Positions 26,045 to 39,620 of a stretch of 64,000 nucleotides of DNA are shown here, in pieces (within the stretch, counting starts at the first letter, position 1; every line of letters begins with the position of its first letter). The stretch is taken from the NCBI GenBank assembly GCA_028023455.1, contig JAQFVV010012499.1, forward strand, positions 1,620,584 to 1,684,583. Direction: 5' to 3'. A program made the position numbers and the translations under genes. The DNA comes from Epiperipatus broadwayi. Lineage: Eukaryota > Onychophora > Udeonychophora > Euonychophora > Peripatidae. The notes below the pieces were generated by a model. It did no database searches. It was given only the letters and a program-made list of their open reading frames with translations, and had not been told where the DNA came from.

Positions 26045-26285
26045 GGTGTTTTCAGTTTAAGACTCATACTTTTGTAGTTAAATGGAGATAAAAAGTGGTT
26101 GCTGGAGGGTTGCATTAGATCCTAAGATTTAGATGCAGTGCTCTCAGATCCAAGGCTCCTTACTGATGAAGGCCATAAGCCAGAAACTACTCTGGGGATA
26201 TTGTATGAGCAAGCACTAGATGGGGATATTATGCACAAGCCTTCTGGTATCCATTGATTACTCTAGCTTGCTGTGTGTGGCAATA
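26045..26285 (-). repeat. Dispersed repeat, inverted copy of the 1.4-2.0-kb family
   Basis: On the minus strand it carries CTTATGGCCTTCATCAGTAA, GGATCTGAGAGCACTGCAT, GGATCTAATGCA and CCAGCAGCCAC, matching both units of the 1400-2024 dimer. It ends at a TA run (26283-26300). Confidence 0.75.
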
Positions 26286-26300
26286 TATATATATATATAG

Positions 26301-29300
26301 TAAGTTTTGCCTGTTTTACGATAATATTATTATGAATAGAATGCAAAATCATAATAATAAGACTGTATTTATTGGGCACCTAAGATTCAAGTTATGGCTC
26401 TATTATAACACTTATTGATGATAAGGAAATGCAACTGTCCATAAAAAAAGATGTACAACCCTATCTTATCTATATATTTTTATAACTTCAAAGTGTGAAA
26501 GTGTAAGTCACATATAACATATTTCAATGTATCACTAACACCAAGGATTTTATATGAATATTACTCTCCTGACCACTGTCCTCTATCTTCCACACTTAAT
26601 AACTCATTTGTTATCATAAATTATACAAACCACATTCTAAAATAATTTCAAAACAACAATATTAAAGAAACAACAAAGATCTAAATTCATTTCAAGATGT
26701 TTTTTTAAAAACATTTTCAAGCACAAATAAACTTGATAAAAAACATACATCAGTACTATATGTTTAAATATTTGTTATTATATAATTTTAGGATTGATAT
26801 TGTCTTTCTTTGTATTTCAACAAATAACATTCATAAAAATAACATTTTGATAATGTAATGATGTTATATAATGTACATATATTCAAGCATTCATATTAAA
26901 TAAATATTGAAAATATCTTTTGATGTTTTCCAACATTCATCTGCATTCATCAATTCTTTTATAAAAATACACACAGTGATGATTACTATCAATGATTCAT
27001 TCAACTGTTTAATATTAAATTTAAGCATTATGAAATACTAATTTAAAATACTAATTAGGATATATCACTTTAAAAAGAAACAAAATTATTAAGCAAAATG
27101 TAATCTAAATAATAAAAAGAAATTAGCAATGATCTCAACCATTAATTATTAAGATCATTTACAGTGATCCACTTCTTAGACCAAACATTAAAAAAATATG
27201 ATTGTAATTTACCTTTATCAGAAAAATTACTTTTTGAATACCCTTTTTTATTTAACAAAATAATAATAAAGTTAATCTATTTTAAGATTAAATTTAAAAT
27301 ATAATATCAGCAGATTAGTTTAAAAAATGTAATATTCTAAATATTAATGTTAGACTTAATAAAAAAATAAATGGCTAAATTTTAAAGTTATTAAAACATG
27401 TTTTCTCTCCTCCTGCTCATAAGCTGAATGCTTGTCAGGAATCTTGCTCTGTTGCCTAGTTATGGGTGGAAAGCTTTGTGCCCAATCATACTCATATCTC
27501 AACACCATTTGAAGAAAAAAATGTACAAATAACAATAATAAAGTCCAAAAAGAATACTAACCATCCAAAAATAAAATGTTTATTACAGTCCTTTCTGAAA
27601 ATTTTATCAAGGCATGTAATAGCTTTGTAAAATAATAATTCAAGGATCCATTTTATGTGAAAATATTTGTTTTTCTCCATACATAATCTCCATTAATTTT
27701 TGGCCATTGTATATAGCAGAGATATTGCAGTAAAAATAAGTAATATTTTCATTTTCCATCAGCCAAAAACTTTAATAAAAGCATTATATAATATACATTG
27801 TGTATTTAATATATACATCAGCAGATATAGTTTATAAATTAATATAAATATCTTTCTTTAAAAGATTTATGATATTTATTCTTTTAAACATATATGTTTC
27901 ACTAGATATTTTTAGTTTCCAGGTAAAATGATAGTTATCTTAGTCAAATCATTTACTATATGATATAATTTCAATCTTTTAAAAAGATGTATCAGAGCTC
28001 ATTGATTCTGACTAAAGCTATTTTTAAGGTATATAATTTATTTAATGATGTGATCAATAGGAAGTGTTTTTAAAAGCATAAAAGACATTCAAAGGTTATC
28101 TTCTTCAATTTGTCTTTAAATACATCATTCTTAAATTTAAGTCCAATTAAATGTAAATTATTTCTATCAATTATATAATAAACAGTCATACTATCATACC
28201 ATAAAACCACTTTCAATTAAGTTTTTAAACTTAGATACAGTACCTTAACTTTTTTATTTCTTTCATATTTGTTACTATGATAATAGTTTTAATAAATATC
28301 TGATTCATCTTAATTAACTTTAATAATTTAGCTTCATTGTAATATGATAAAGTTATTTCAAATAAATGTTCATTCACCCAGACACCCTATTTATAAAAAT
28401 TTCAAAGTTCTTTTATAAAAATTTTCTGGTTTTGTTTCAATATATTCCTTGACATTTGATATTAATTGTCCCAATATTTAAGTAGCTACTATCACATTCC
28501 ATAGAATTATTGAAATCCTACTCTATGTTTCAAGAAGAAGTCTGTCAGGGAAATTTGGTGTTTTAGTGAACTATTATTTAAATAGTTATTTGAATTATAC
28601 TTTTCAAAACACTTTTAAGTAAAATAATAATTTAAAAGAAATTACTACTGTCACAATATAAAAATTATAATTATAAATTTCAAACTAAATATGTCTTAAT
28701 CCAAATCTGTAAATCACTAAGAATCTGTGAACATCTGTCTAGACTAGCTTAAAATTCTGTTTTTATACTGGTCTTAATCCAATAATTTTATTGGTCAATA
28801 CTGCTTGTAAAAATCTTTTCATTTGTAAAATTAAGTTTGAAAACTATGAGTCATCAATTATTAAATATCAAAAATATTTAATATCTTAAATATTAAATAT
28901 TTTAATCTAAAAATTAAATATTCTTGTTAAAACAATTTTTAATATTTTTATAACCTAAAATTGATTTAAAAATAAAATACTATACCTAAATAAAATAATT
29001 TATAATTATTACTTTCTAATATTATCTCTAGACTTTATATTTGTTACACTTTATTATTTATCAAACTTTTGTTAACAAGCTAAAATTAAAATTTTCTTTC
29101 CCTAACTTTTGAAAGCTCACATATTCATACAATCACATCTACTAATGTAATACTTTCAGTGTATTCTAAACTAATATTAAATCAACTATCTTTTAAAAAA
29201 TATTTTAAACAAAATAATTACAGTAAACCTATAGTATAAAATATTTACTGCTGTAATTAAACTATTCTATCTCTGTAGTATATTTTTAAATACAATACAT

Positions 29301-32099
29301 TATAAATAATACTATCTTTTAAGCAACTTATTGTATCATTTTATATTTAATTCATCTCAAAATGAGTTCAAACTATCTAATATATCTTTATAAACTGCTA
29401 TGTACTGAGTGTAAACCAATACTACCTATAATATTTAAAATTATATGCTACAAAATAACCCAATTAAATTTTTTTTAATATAGATACTTATCCAAGACTA
29501 CCTAAACTGTCTGTACCAATTGTAAAGGGTACCATATATATAATTATAATGTTCTGGCAAATAAATAATGAATTCATAATATTATTTCTGGGAGCTTCTG
29601 TGAAGTAAAAATGTAATTGCTATTAGATGATATTTTAGTACAATAACAACTACTTTCCCCAGAGCTTTTTTCTCAAATCATAAAAATGTATATATTGTAA
29701 TATATGATTATCAATTTAAATATAATAAGTACAATTTAAAATTTTATCAGCTTATTGCTGAGATATTATTTCAATTTGTCTTCATAATAAAAGTGATCTT
29801 CAAGTTTCCAATATGTCATCCATATGTTACAACTTTTGAATATTTTGTATCACATTTTGAATTTTCCATAAAACAATATTTCAATGATTTGTTGAAACAT
29901 GCACACTGCATTACAACTTAGTAAAGGATACTACACTAAAAAACTGAAATATTCTTATTTATGTAGATGAATGAGTTAAAAATAAAGTTAACAAAGCAAT
30001 ATTTATATTATTTTATGTGGCATTAAAATGATTGAGAGTAGTTAATATTAGTTTAATTAAATATTTGAAAGTGTATGTGTATACATGTATAATTGTTTCT
30101 CTTTATTTAAAATTTAAATAAATATTATTTTCAAATCATAGTCTACATTCTTGTTTAACTTTTAAAATAAACATAGTGTTTATTATGAAGACAGATTAAT
30201 AAAATAAATATAGTAAAGATGAATTACAAAGTTTAAATGTGTTAAAATTGTGCATTATTCTATTTCAAAATATTTGTTAAATTATTTTGTAATTTAAAGT
30301 TTTTATTTTTATTTTTGACGAATGCTGTAACTTCATAAAGAAATTCTTGCAAGCAAATAAATGTATGAAGTCTAAATAATGATAAATTGATGTCAAAGAC
30401 AATTGAGTAAAATTAGAATCTGCTTGCATTGCCAAAGCAATAATGGCATATATTCTAACATTAACAGGAATTTATATATAAGGCTGAGTTGAATAAACCA
30501 TACCTTTTTTTCTAGACTTTCTCTTGCCATGCATCAATATGTGTTTAAGTGTTTAAAATTTTAACCATATTTAATAGTGATAATTTAAAATGCAATGCTA
30601 AATAAAATTTATAAAGTATTTGCATCAGAGCAAAAGCATCCTTTGGGATTGACTAGGATGAAACCATCTAAAACATCAGCATAAAAAGAAATGCAATGTT
30701 TATTGGAAGTAGAGAAATGTTTTTGAAAATTAAAAGTTGTCAAAAATGCCTAAGAAAATGCTACAACACTTAATTCAGGTAATATATATAATGCAATAAA
30801 AGTTAATTCATTTGAATAAAAAAAAACTTATTATGAACACCTGTTTTAATGACTTTTAAAAAATTTGGAATAAATGCACTATTCTTGGAATTCTATAGAA
30901 ATAAAATCACTGAGATAATTATTTTATTTAAAATTGCATCATCCTAAATCAAGATAAATTAAAGACATCACTGAAATTATCTTCAAGGAAAAATAATGAT
31001 TTTGAACAGACTTTATTTATCAGTTGATATTTTTTTAAAAATTATTATTAATAATAATAAAATATAAATTCCTATAATATACTACTACTAGATAAAAGGA
31101 TATTAAAAAAAAAAAAACTATCTCAGATTCAGGTATTTTACCAATTAAAGGTTTATTGTTAAACTTAAAATTATTTTATCATTATTTGTGTGCCTATTTA
31201 TAATTAAAATAAGGTTGTTTTAAAACTATTAGTTTAGAATTAATATTTCAGGAATATGTTTTATTGATCTTTGACTATTTTCGATCTCATGAGATTATAT
31301 TCTTTGATTTTATGTTACCTCATCATGCAATAGATGAGAAGGTCTGATGATTAATAGTATTGCCAATGAAGGCATTATGTTGATGTCACTTTTATATTTG
31401 TAGAATTTTTAGTAAAATTTTGATAGTTGAAATGGAAACCATGTTTATATATGTTCAGTGAAATAGATTGTACTTATTAATAAAAATAGATAATAAATAG
31501 TATAAAGTTTTTCATGAAAGAAATGCATTAAAAATAGACTGATGAAATTATACTATGTTATATATAATAATGAAATAAAATGTATGCAATGAATATATTT
31601 TAGGATAATAATTATAAAAGCATGTTTTTTTTTCTTTATTAAGTAACTTACCTTAATATTTGGATTTGTTTTAACAACACAAAATAGAAAGATTACACAT
31701 GTTAGCCATAGGGAATATACCTGGTTAAAATATTCTTTTATATTTCATAAAATATGACAATGTCCTGACTTTGATATTGTCATTATTATTACTATCATTA
31801 ATAATTTGTATTATGGATTCTTTTTGTACATAAACATATTTATATTTATTTAAATTAATTTGATTCTTATGCTTTGCATTCTAACACCATTACATGAATA
31901 GTAAGTAACATATGGTCACATAATATACAATATATATTTATTTTATGGTATAATTTTCCAAAATATTATTATCATATCTAAAAATAGTTAAGATTATGAA
32001 AATTAGCAAGGAATGTGTTGTTAATTAAAGTATTCTGATTTTTTTATTTAAAGTGCAATTAGACTAGAGAATACATGTACATTATAAAGATACCGTTAG
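26301..32099. other. Nearly 6 kb of A+T-rich DNA, nothing recognised
   Basis: No reading frame above noise, no long repeat and no RNA gene seen. It is the longest stretch of the window without a recognisable mobile element. It may be unique intergenic or intronic DNA, or repeats too old to recognise by eye. Confidence 0.45.
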
Positions 32100-32880
32100 T
32101 TGCTTAAGACTATTTTTACACCCCCAATCACCACCCTCTTTATAAAACCACCCACTTTCCCCATTATAATATATATTTATATATATACATTTATTAATAT
32201 ATAAGATATATACATTTCAATCACACACTTATAACACACTATCCCACACACACACAGTATTTTAAATATTTCCATCATTTATATTTCAACAATTTCAAAC
32301 TGTCTTCAAACTATCCACTCTGTTCTGAAACTAACAAGTGAAAAATAAATACCTCACAATCTAATCAACACACATCATCTATATTACACACCAGTTGCTC
32401 CACATCATCATCATCAGTATTTTGAAATTGATTTTGCCATCATTTATATTTTCAACAATTTCAAATGTCTTCAAACTATCCACTCTGTTCTGTGAAACTA
32501 ACAAGAAAAATAAATACCTCACAATCTGAATCAACAGCATCATCATCTATTATTACACACCAGTGCTCCACATCATCATCACAGTATTTTGAAATTATTT
32601 TCTATCATTTATATTTCAACAATTTCAAACTGTCTTCAAACTATCCACTCTGTTCTTGAAACTAACAAGGTAAAAAATAAATACCCACAATCTGAACAAC
32701 AGCATCACACTATAACACACCAGTCCCACACATCATCATCATATTTTGAAATTATTTCCATATTTATATTTTCAACAATTTCAAACTGTCTTCAAACTAT
32801 CCACTCTTTCTTGAAACTAACAAGGGAAAAAATAAATACCCACAATCTGAATCAACAGCACACACCCCACTCATATAAAT
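32100..32880. repeat. Tandem repeat, 165-bp unit, four-plus copies
   Basis: The core TCAAACTATCCACTCTGTTC recurs with its CTATCC at 32311, 32476, 32641 and 32797 (spacings 165, 165, 156). Each unit continues through AACTAACAAG, AAATAAATACC, CACAATCT, CAACA, CATCATC and ACACACCAGT. A partial unit precedes the first full one (about 32200-32260). Copies differ mainly by one- to three-base losses in short runs. Two open frames crossing the array are artefacts of the repeat. Confidence 0.9.
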
Positions 32881-32925
32881 AATTTCTTTAATCCTTTTGA
32901 TATTATTTATTTTATTTCTATTTTT

Positions 32926-33237
32926 ATTCATTTTATTTTAGAAACAAATTTTTAAATTATTTATTTCATATTTGCAATTATGATTTGCCATGAAATAATT
33001 ATAATTTATCTCGCCCCCCCCTGATTTTTCAATAAATGTCATTATTTTTTACCCCCATAACTTAGAATTTACTATGTTGTTATTCATTTTATTTTAGAAC
33101 AAATTTTTAAATTATTTATTTGCATATTTGGCAATTATGATTTGCCGAAATATGCTAATTTATCTCGCCCCACCCCTGATTTTTCAATAATATGTCATTA
33201 TTTTTTACCCCCTACTTAGATTTCTAAAGTTATTCTG
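32926..33237. repeat. Tandem dimer, 156-bp unit
   Basis: ATTCATTTTATTTTAGAA recurs at 32926 and 33082. Each is followed by ATTATGATTTGCC, TTTATCTCGCCCC, CCCTGATTTTTCAATAA and GTCATTATTTTTTACCCCC. Copies differ chiefly by single-base indels. Confidence 0.9.
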
Positions 33238-33254
33238 TTATTTTTTTTTGATCC

Positions 33255-33645
33255 TCCTAAAACCTGCATTTCTAATGATATCCCGCATAGAGGGCCTGAA
33301 AAACAACTGCTTGCAAAAATAGAACATAGAGAGTGCAAGCAGAAAAAGATGAAAGGCACCTTTGCCCATCACCAACAACGAACCAGGCAGTTATTATTTT
33401 TTTCTGCATTTTGCGAGGAGCGCTGAAATTGCTTTGGCTCTTTCAAATTGAGAGTTTGGAACCAGTAAAATAAAGAAAAAGGAAAAACCTTCTTTATTAT
33501 TTTTTGTGGAAGCTTTATCGCTCACTCTTCTTTTGCACTTTCTAAAAGATTGTTATTTTTGTAAAATTGCTTCTTAAAATGTGCCGTTTTTTCGAATTCA
33601 AAGCGTCGGCCAAGGCTTATTAATAAATTGAGATCTTCAAAGTTA
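33255..33645. other. Compositionally distinct island with a perfect 9-bp stem
   Basis: Less A+T-rich than its surroundings. It contains CCCGCATAGAGGGCCTG and a perfect stem CTGCTTGCA/TGCAAGCAG (33307-33315 with 33334-33342). GCACCTTTGCCCATCACCAA, GCGAGGAGCGCTG and GCGTCGGCCAAGGC occur further on. No open frame spans it, and no known RNA fold was recognised. It could be an old element, a non-coding RNA or an exon/UTR remnant. Confidence 0.4.
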
Positions 33646-36420
33646 CATAGTTGCCATTTGTTAACCAGCTATATATTGATTAAAGATTAAAGAACTATTT
33701 ATTTGACTTATAATAATTTTGTTTATTTTAAAAACCCCAGAGAATATCTTCCGCTATAGATATTTTGAGTACACAATTAGACTCTCTTTTAATAGTTACA
33801 ATTTGGCCATTTTAATAGCTCTCTATTGTCATTTATTTATATTTTAAATCCCTGAGATAAGGCATTAATTATCTGTTGAAGGTTATTTAGTTACTTCCAT
33901 GACAAACTAGTTCTCCTACATTTTTTGATAGTTATAATATATGTATATATTAAATAATGTAAAATGTTCTGGGCGTTTTAATGCGTAGTAGAGTGAATGA
34001 TTTAAAAGTTAAAAATATCTGGAATGAATGGCAATCTTCTAATATTCTATATTTCATCGAATTTGAACAGGATTATGAATGTGAGAGAAGGTACATTGAC
34101 CGCCACAGAAGAAGTCTCATCAAATTAAATGAATATAATTTTAAAATTAAAATAGTATAAATTAAATTTATGCTAAATAATCGAACGTTAAAACATTAAA
34201 TTGTCCACAATTGTTATGTGTAAACATAAATACGCATTGCATTTAAGTCAGTCATTAAAAGACCGAACTACAAATCTATTTCATAATATATTCTCTTAAT
34301 TATTTCTACAAAATAAATGTGTATATTGATGCACACATACATATAGTCATAGATAAGTATACGTATGATATTGTTAGATTATCTAAAAGACAAATTAAAC
34401 TTATCCAGGTTATCTATTTTATTTAGTAAAAATCTGTAAAATTGTGAAGTTTTATATGAAGAATGAGAGAGAAAAGCTTTAAGTAATTATAATTTGATAA
34501 TTTAATAATTGTCAAACATAAAAAAAATGTTTGTTTTTATAATTTATAAGATTCCAGATGTTCTACTCTTCAAACACAACATTTATTTGAAAGATCTTAT
34601 GCATTTGAAAGCAAATACTTGTCAAAAATGTCTTTATATATTTTATATGTTTACAGATGTACATTTTTATTTATAATAAAAATTTTAAAATATTTTTCAC
34701 GTGGCTAATTTTTATTATTTAATAAGAAATGTCTAATGTGAAACTATATAAAAAATGTACGCGTTGGTTAATAATTGATTTAAAAAATATCAACAACATT
34801 TATTTCTAGTTTATTCTAGATTTGTTACAAAAACAAATAAGATTTGCCACTTTGCAAACCATTGAAAGTAAATAATTGCATTCATTTTTCTCTTAACATA
34901 AAAAATTGGCAATTTGCCTTCTTTTAATGAGCTTATATTAAACAAATCTGGAACTTTATAAATTGCCGAAAATAGAAAAAAGATTATTTTATTATATATG
35001 AGCACGCAAAAAGGTTGCAGAAAAAAACAATGTTTGTATGCAAGAGACTCTCTAAATAGCAGTGAAATTGTCTGATATCCATTCCAGATATTCATGTCAA
35101 TGCAGCAGTTATTATTATATGATTATTCAGATGGTAAACAACACGAATGAGGTGGTAATAATACATATCACTCAACATAATGAGTAACTAACTGCCTTTT
35201 AATCTCTGGGTTTAAAAAAAAATGATTTTATTAACTGAAACATAAATTAGGTTTTCTTGAAGGCAAATTAAATGTGTGTGTGAAATATTTTTTTGAAATA
35301 TTTTCAATCATACATAATGGCCCTTAATTTCCAAAACTATAAAATCATGAGCTAACGTAATGGCTGCCAAAGAGAAGTCCCTGACTATAGATCTAAGATA
35401 CAATTCAATAATGACTCTTTATTTAGCTTTATCAACTGCAAATCACTTTCAAATGAAGCAAAATTACATAAATTGGAAGAAAGACTGTTATATATATTAA
35501 ATGTATTGTTTTATTATATGAAGTTAGATAAAAAAAAAATGAAGAGATGAATGATTTGAAAAACGGACATATACTTTACTAGAAAGGCATTGAAAGTATA
35601 CCTAAAGTGAAATAATGAAATTATTAATGATATCTCTAAAAGAAGCAGGTGAAGAAATAAAAAAATGGTGAGCAAATTATACATATTACATAATAAAAGT
35701 TTCCCATGTTAAAGAAAATGTTACAAATAAAAAAATCTATCTTTTTTTTTTTATGCAGTGCTATACAAAATATTTACACAATAATTAAAACTAGTCTATA
35801 ATAAACAGTGGATTCAACCCAAGCAAAATAACAAGATAGATTTAAAAATAATTTCAAAACAGTGGATTACATCCAAATATTGAGAGAAGTTATAAAAAGT
35901 ACTAATGAATGTAAGTTATTATTATTCTTTGGATAAATAGAGTAGGAAAATGTATTTAATTTGATAAGCACATCCACATTAATTAAAGATTTGGATTGTC
36001 AAAATATAGATATGTGATATTATCATATTCTGAATAATAATTATAAAAATGCAAGAGCAGTTGTAAAATTGGATAGTGATGTTAAATTAATGTTGCGAAT
36101 AATGATTCCATATCTCCAAAATCTTTAACATCATTGAAAAAAGTATTTTAAGGATTAAAATGGGAAGCTCAGAGAATAAAAATAAATAAAATAAATGCAT
36201 CGGTATTACTTAAATCATTTAAAATTTTCAGCCAATGTCATTGTTTTTGTAAATAATATTTCAGTACTTTAGGAAATGTAAGAGTTATCGAAAATAAAAT
36301 AATTCATAAAAAAAAAAGAATTAATGGCATCATTAAAAAATTAAAAGATTGTATATATTCTTAAAAAAAATTATAAAAAAAGATAGATACATTCAAATAT
36401 TTAAATTAGATCCCAAAATA
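33646..36420. other. A+T-rich DNA, nothing recognised
   Basis: A 94-codon open stretch on minus (34811-35095) is hydrophobic and Phe/Ile-rich. It lacks any recognisable motif, and I do not call it a gene. Confidence 0.45.
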
Positions 36421-37080
36421 TTTTCATATCCCCCACCATTCTCCACTCTATCTCATATTAACACTGATACACTTGAACACATATATGTTGAAAAGATAAA
36501 TAATCACCAATACACATATTTCATGCTAAACCAGCAATCAACAGTTGGTCCAGATTACCTTCTCTGTACATATTTGCTACAAGTGCTCAGATATATATTA
36601 AAATAGCCAATCCTCATACTTTAATGGACAGGCTTCAATCTACTCCACACTCTAACTCTTCAACCATCCATTAATTGAAAATCTGATGATGGAATGCTTG
36701 AAGGTCACCCTTAGGCCGATATTCTTGTCACACCCATTTTGATCTAAGGTCAATATGACTCATGTACAGGATATAATCTCAGCCTCAGGGTGGCCTTTGA
36801 GCATTCCATCATCAGATTTTCAATTGGAAGGATGGTTGAAGAGTTGGATTGTGGAGTAGATTGAAGCCTGTCCATTAAAGTATAAGAATTGGCTATCTTA
36901 ATATATATCTGAGCACTTATAGCATATATGCGTAGAGATTGTAATCTGGACCAACTGATGATTGCTGGTTTAGCATGAAATATGTATATTGGTGATTATT
37001 TATCTTTTTGACATATAAGTGTTCAAGTGTATCAGTGTTAATATGAGATAGAGTGGAGAAGGTGGGTGATATAAAAGTAT
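36421..37080. mobile_element. 660-bp palindrome (foldback element), arms about 300 bp
   Basis: The left arm 36421-36720 and right arm 36777-37080 are inverted copies with about 90% or better identity by eye. Shared blocks include CTCCACTCTATCTCATATTA, CTGATACACTTGAACAC, TTGGTCCAGATTAC, TGGACAGGCTTCAATCTACT and AATCTGATGATGGAATGC. The 56-base centre (36721-36776) is unpaired. A fragment of one arm recurs at 56205-56330. The 85-codon frame at 36349-36606 lies in an arm and has no recognised domain. Fits a foldback transposon or a MITE with very long terminal inverted repeats. Confidence 0.85.
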
Positions 37081-38045
37081 GTGCTTATATACCCTATACA
37101 TTACATATATAGACACAGGTATATAATAAGCCTGTGTTTCAGTTATCCCAAAAGATTGAAAAAGATCTAAAAATAAACCATATGTAAAATAGATAAATTT
37201 AATGAAATCATGTTAGTTGGTGTTATTTGGAAAAGATACCGTCTTCATGGGAGGAACTCCCTTGAACTTGGAGACCTTTATTTGGCAATGGATTAACAAT
37301 GGTTAAAAAATAATTAAAATAACAATAATTCAAAATAATATAATCTTTGTTACTTTCAAATTTAGGCTTAAAAAAATTGACTTTTTTTTTCAGATTCCAA
37401 ACAAATTATTATTATTATTTTCTTTAGGTAGTTAGTCTCTAACAAATTTGGCAAATCTTATAAAATCAACTAAGACAATAATATATTGGCCATTTTTAGA
37501 TAGAGAATAATATCAGAAAAAATAATTATCTAATTATTTATCACACAAAACTTACAATAACTGATCAGTTATATCTGATTCTTCTTCCTGGTTTGCTTTT
37601 TAAAGATAATGAGAGCTTCTGCCTTCAATAAGGAACTACTATAATTAAACACTATTCACATATGCCTAGCTAAATTTGATTAGATAAAATGGACTATAAA
37701 AATAGAAAATATACAATTAGATGTAAAAGATTTTAAATATCAGTATCTGAAAATATGTGTTGATATAAATGTTAAGTGAAAAATATATAATACATTTAGA
37801 TGTAAAGATTTTAAATATCAGTATGTTAAAACATCTTAAATACTCTACATATTAAGTGAAAAATATATGTACCTTTAAAGCTTCTATTTAGACATAAATA
37901 ATACAATATATAGGTGCTGATTTAGTATGTGCTCATGGCCATTTCCAATTATAAGAACCACCAAAACCCACACTGACACATCTAACTGATAAATGACATC
38001 ATTGTCACCATCTGACCATTTGTTACAAAATCACTATTTTTATAA
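37081..38045. repeat. A+T-rich spacer with a 78-bp direct repeat
   Basis: About 37718-37872 holds two copies of TTAGATGTAAA(A)GATTTTAAATATCAGTAT..TTAAGTGAAAAATATAT. The remainder has nothing recognisable. Confidence 0.65.
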
Positions 38046-38375
38046 AAAAAAAAAAAAACCAAAAAAATTTTCATTGTTATAACAAATGAGATCATGTAAT
38101 TAAAATATTAAAACAGGAAATTGCCATTTTCATAAAAATGAAATCACGTGATTAAAATATTAAAACACAAAATTGCCATTTTCATTAAAAATAAAACAAC
38201 AACAAAAAAAAAACAAAACAATTTTCTTAGTTATAAGAAATGAAATCACGCAATTTAAAATATTAAAACGCAAAATTTACCATTTTCATTGTGATCGGAC
38301 AATTTTCATAGTTATACAAAATGTGACCATGTGATTAAAAAACTAAAATGCAATTTCGCAAATATTTGAAAATAA
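38046..38375. repeat. Short degenerate tandem repeat, about 4 units
   Basis: Repeated blocks of GAAATCACGTGATTAAAATA, TTAAAACACAAAATTGCC and ATTTTCAT, separated by A-rich fillers. Unit length varies from about 50 to 90 bp. Confidence 0.7.
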
Positions 38376-39620
38376 TTTTAAGCAATAATTATATTTTCAT
38401 ACAGTTATAAATATGGAACCATGTGACAAAACGGCACAAATATCTTAAATACATGTTATCTAAATCTACATCAATCTTTTAAAAAAATCAAATTTAAGTT
38501 TACTAGTTTATTAAACCATTTACTCAAGACACTCAAAAGGATATGCCCATATGAAATGGAGCGTATGAATTTTTAAACAGAAAAAGCAAAGAAAAATTGA
38601 AAAAAATATTATTTAAAGACCAACATGTTCAAATAATACATCAATCTTATAAAATTATATCAGTAGGTGAACATAATCTTTGCATACATTCTTCTATTGT
38701 TAACATTTATATGTCATCATTGAAAATCAGATAATATCCTTTTTTAAAAAAACAATGTAATTTCCTAATGGTTTGCAAATGCTAAGGATTAATTTTCAAT
38801 TACTTTTCATTTTTGTAATAAATTCTTGTCCCTCATAAACCCTGACATATGGCACTGTTCTGTGTGAATATTGTTGCTTTTTACTCCATTATTTTTGTCA
38901 GTTAACTATATACTTTTAAAATAAATATGAAAAAAATCAGTGAAATTTAGATGTGCATCTATTGAAGCTAAAACAGAAGAGAGTTTTTTCTCTTCAGTTC
39001 TATCTATAACTTATCCATTTATATCATAGAAAACTATAGTAATGCTCCAATTCTGGTGAATTTAAAACAGTCTCTCTCTAATAAAAATTGTGTTATACAA
39101 CAAATAAAAATAAATATTTTTTAGTATACACACAAAAAAAATATGTTTCATAATATACATACTACTTTTTCATTCTAACATAAATTAAACAATTTATATG
39201 ATATTTTCAACATACTATAATAGAAATATATTTTATAATATTTTCTTTGTATAATATCATACAAATAAAGAGGCCAATATATTTGAGACATAATTGTATT
39301 GTTTATAATTTACTACTGAGAATTCAGGAAAAAAATATGTATGATAAAAAAGAACAATAATTTTATCTAAATATGCTTATTTTTATTCATATATCCATTT
39401 TATAATGAATAAAGTCAATTCACAATCTTAGACAATTCAATTAATAATAAACATTTTTTTAATTTTATATCATTATTATCATTAACATAGCAACATAGTT
39501 CAATGCATTATAGGTTAAGATATTGACCATCAAAATCAAAGAAGAAAGAAAAAAAATTATGACTGACATTTTTTCTACATACTGAAACTCATCTCAAACT
39601 TCAGTAGGTACAATATATAT
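38376..39620. other. A+T-rich DNA, nothing recognised
   Basis: No feature supported. It ends in a short AT tract next to the following repeat complex. Confidence 0.5.

Noticed and set aside
32465-32882. Two overlapping plus-strand frames with Ser/Thr/His-rich protein
   Set aside because: They lie in the 165-bp tandem array. Units shift frame relative to one another, and their codons simply repeat the DNA unit.
34811-35095. 94-codon minus frame
   Set aside because: Hydrophobic, low-complexity composition typical of A+T-rich chance frames. No motif and no context.
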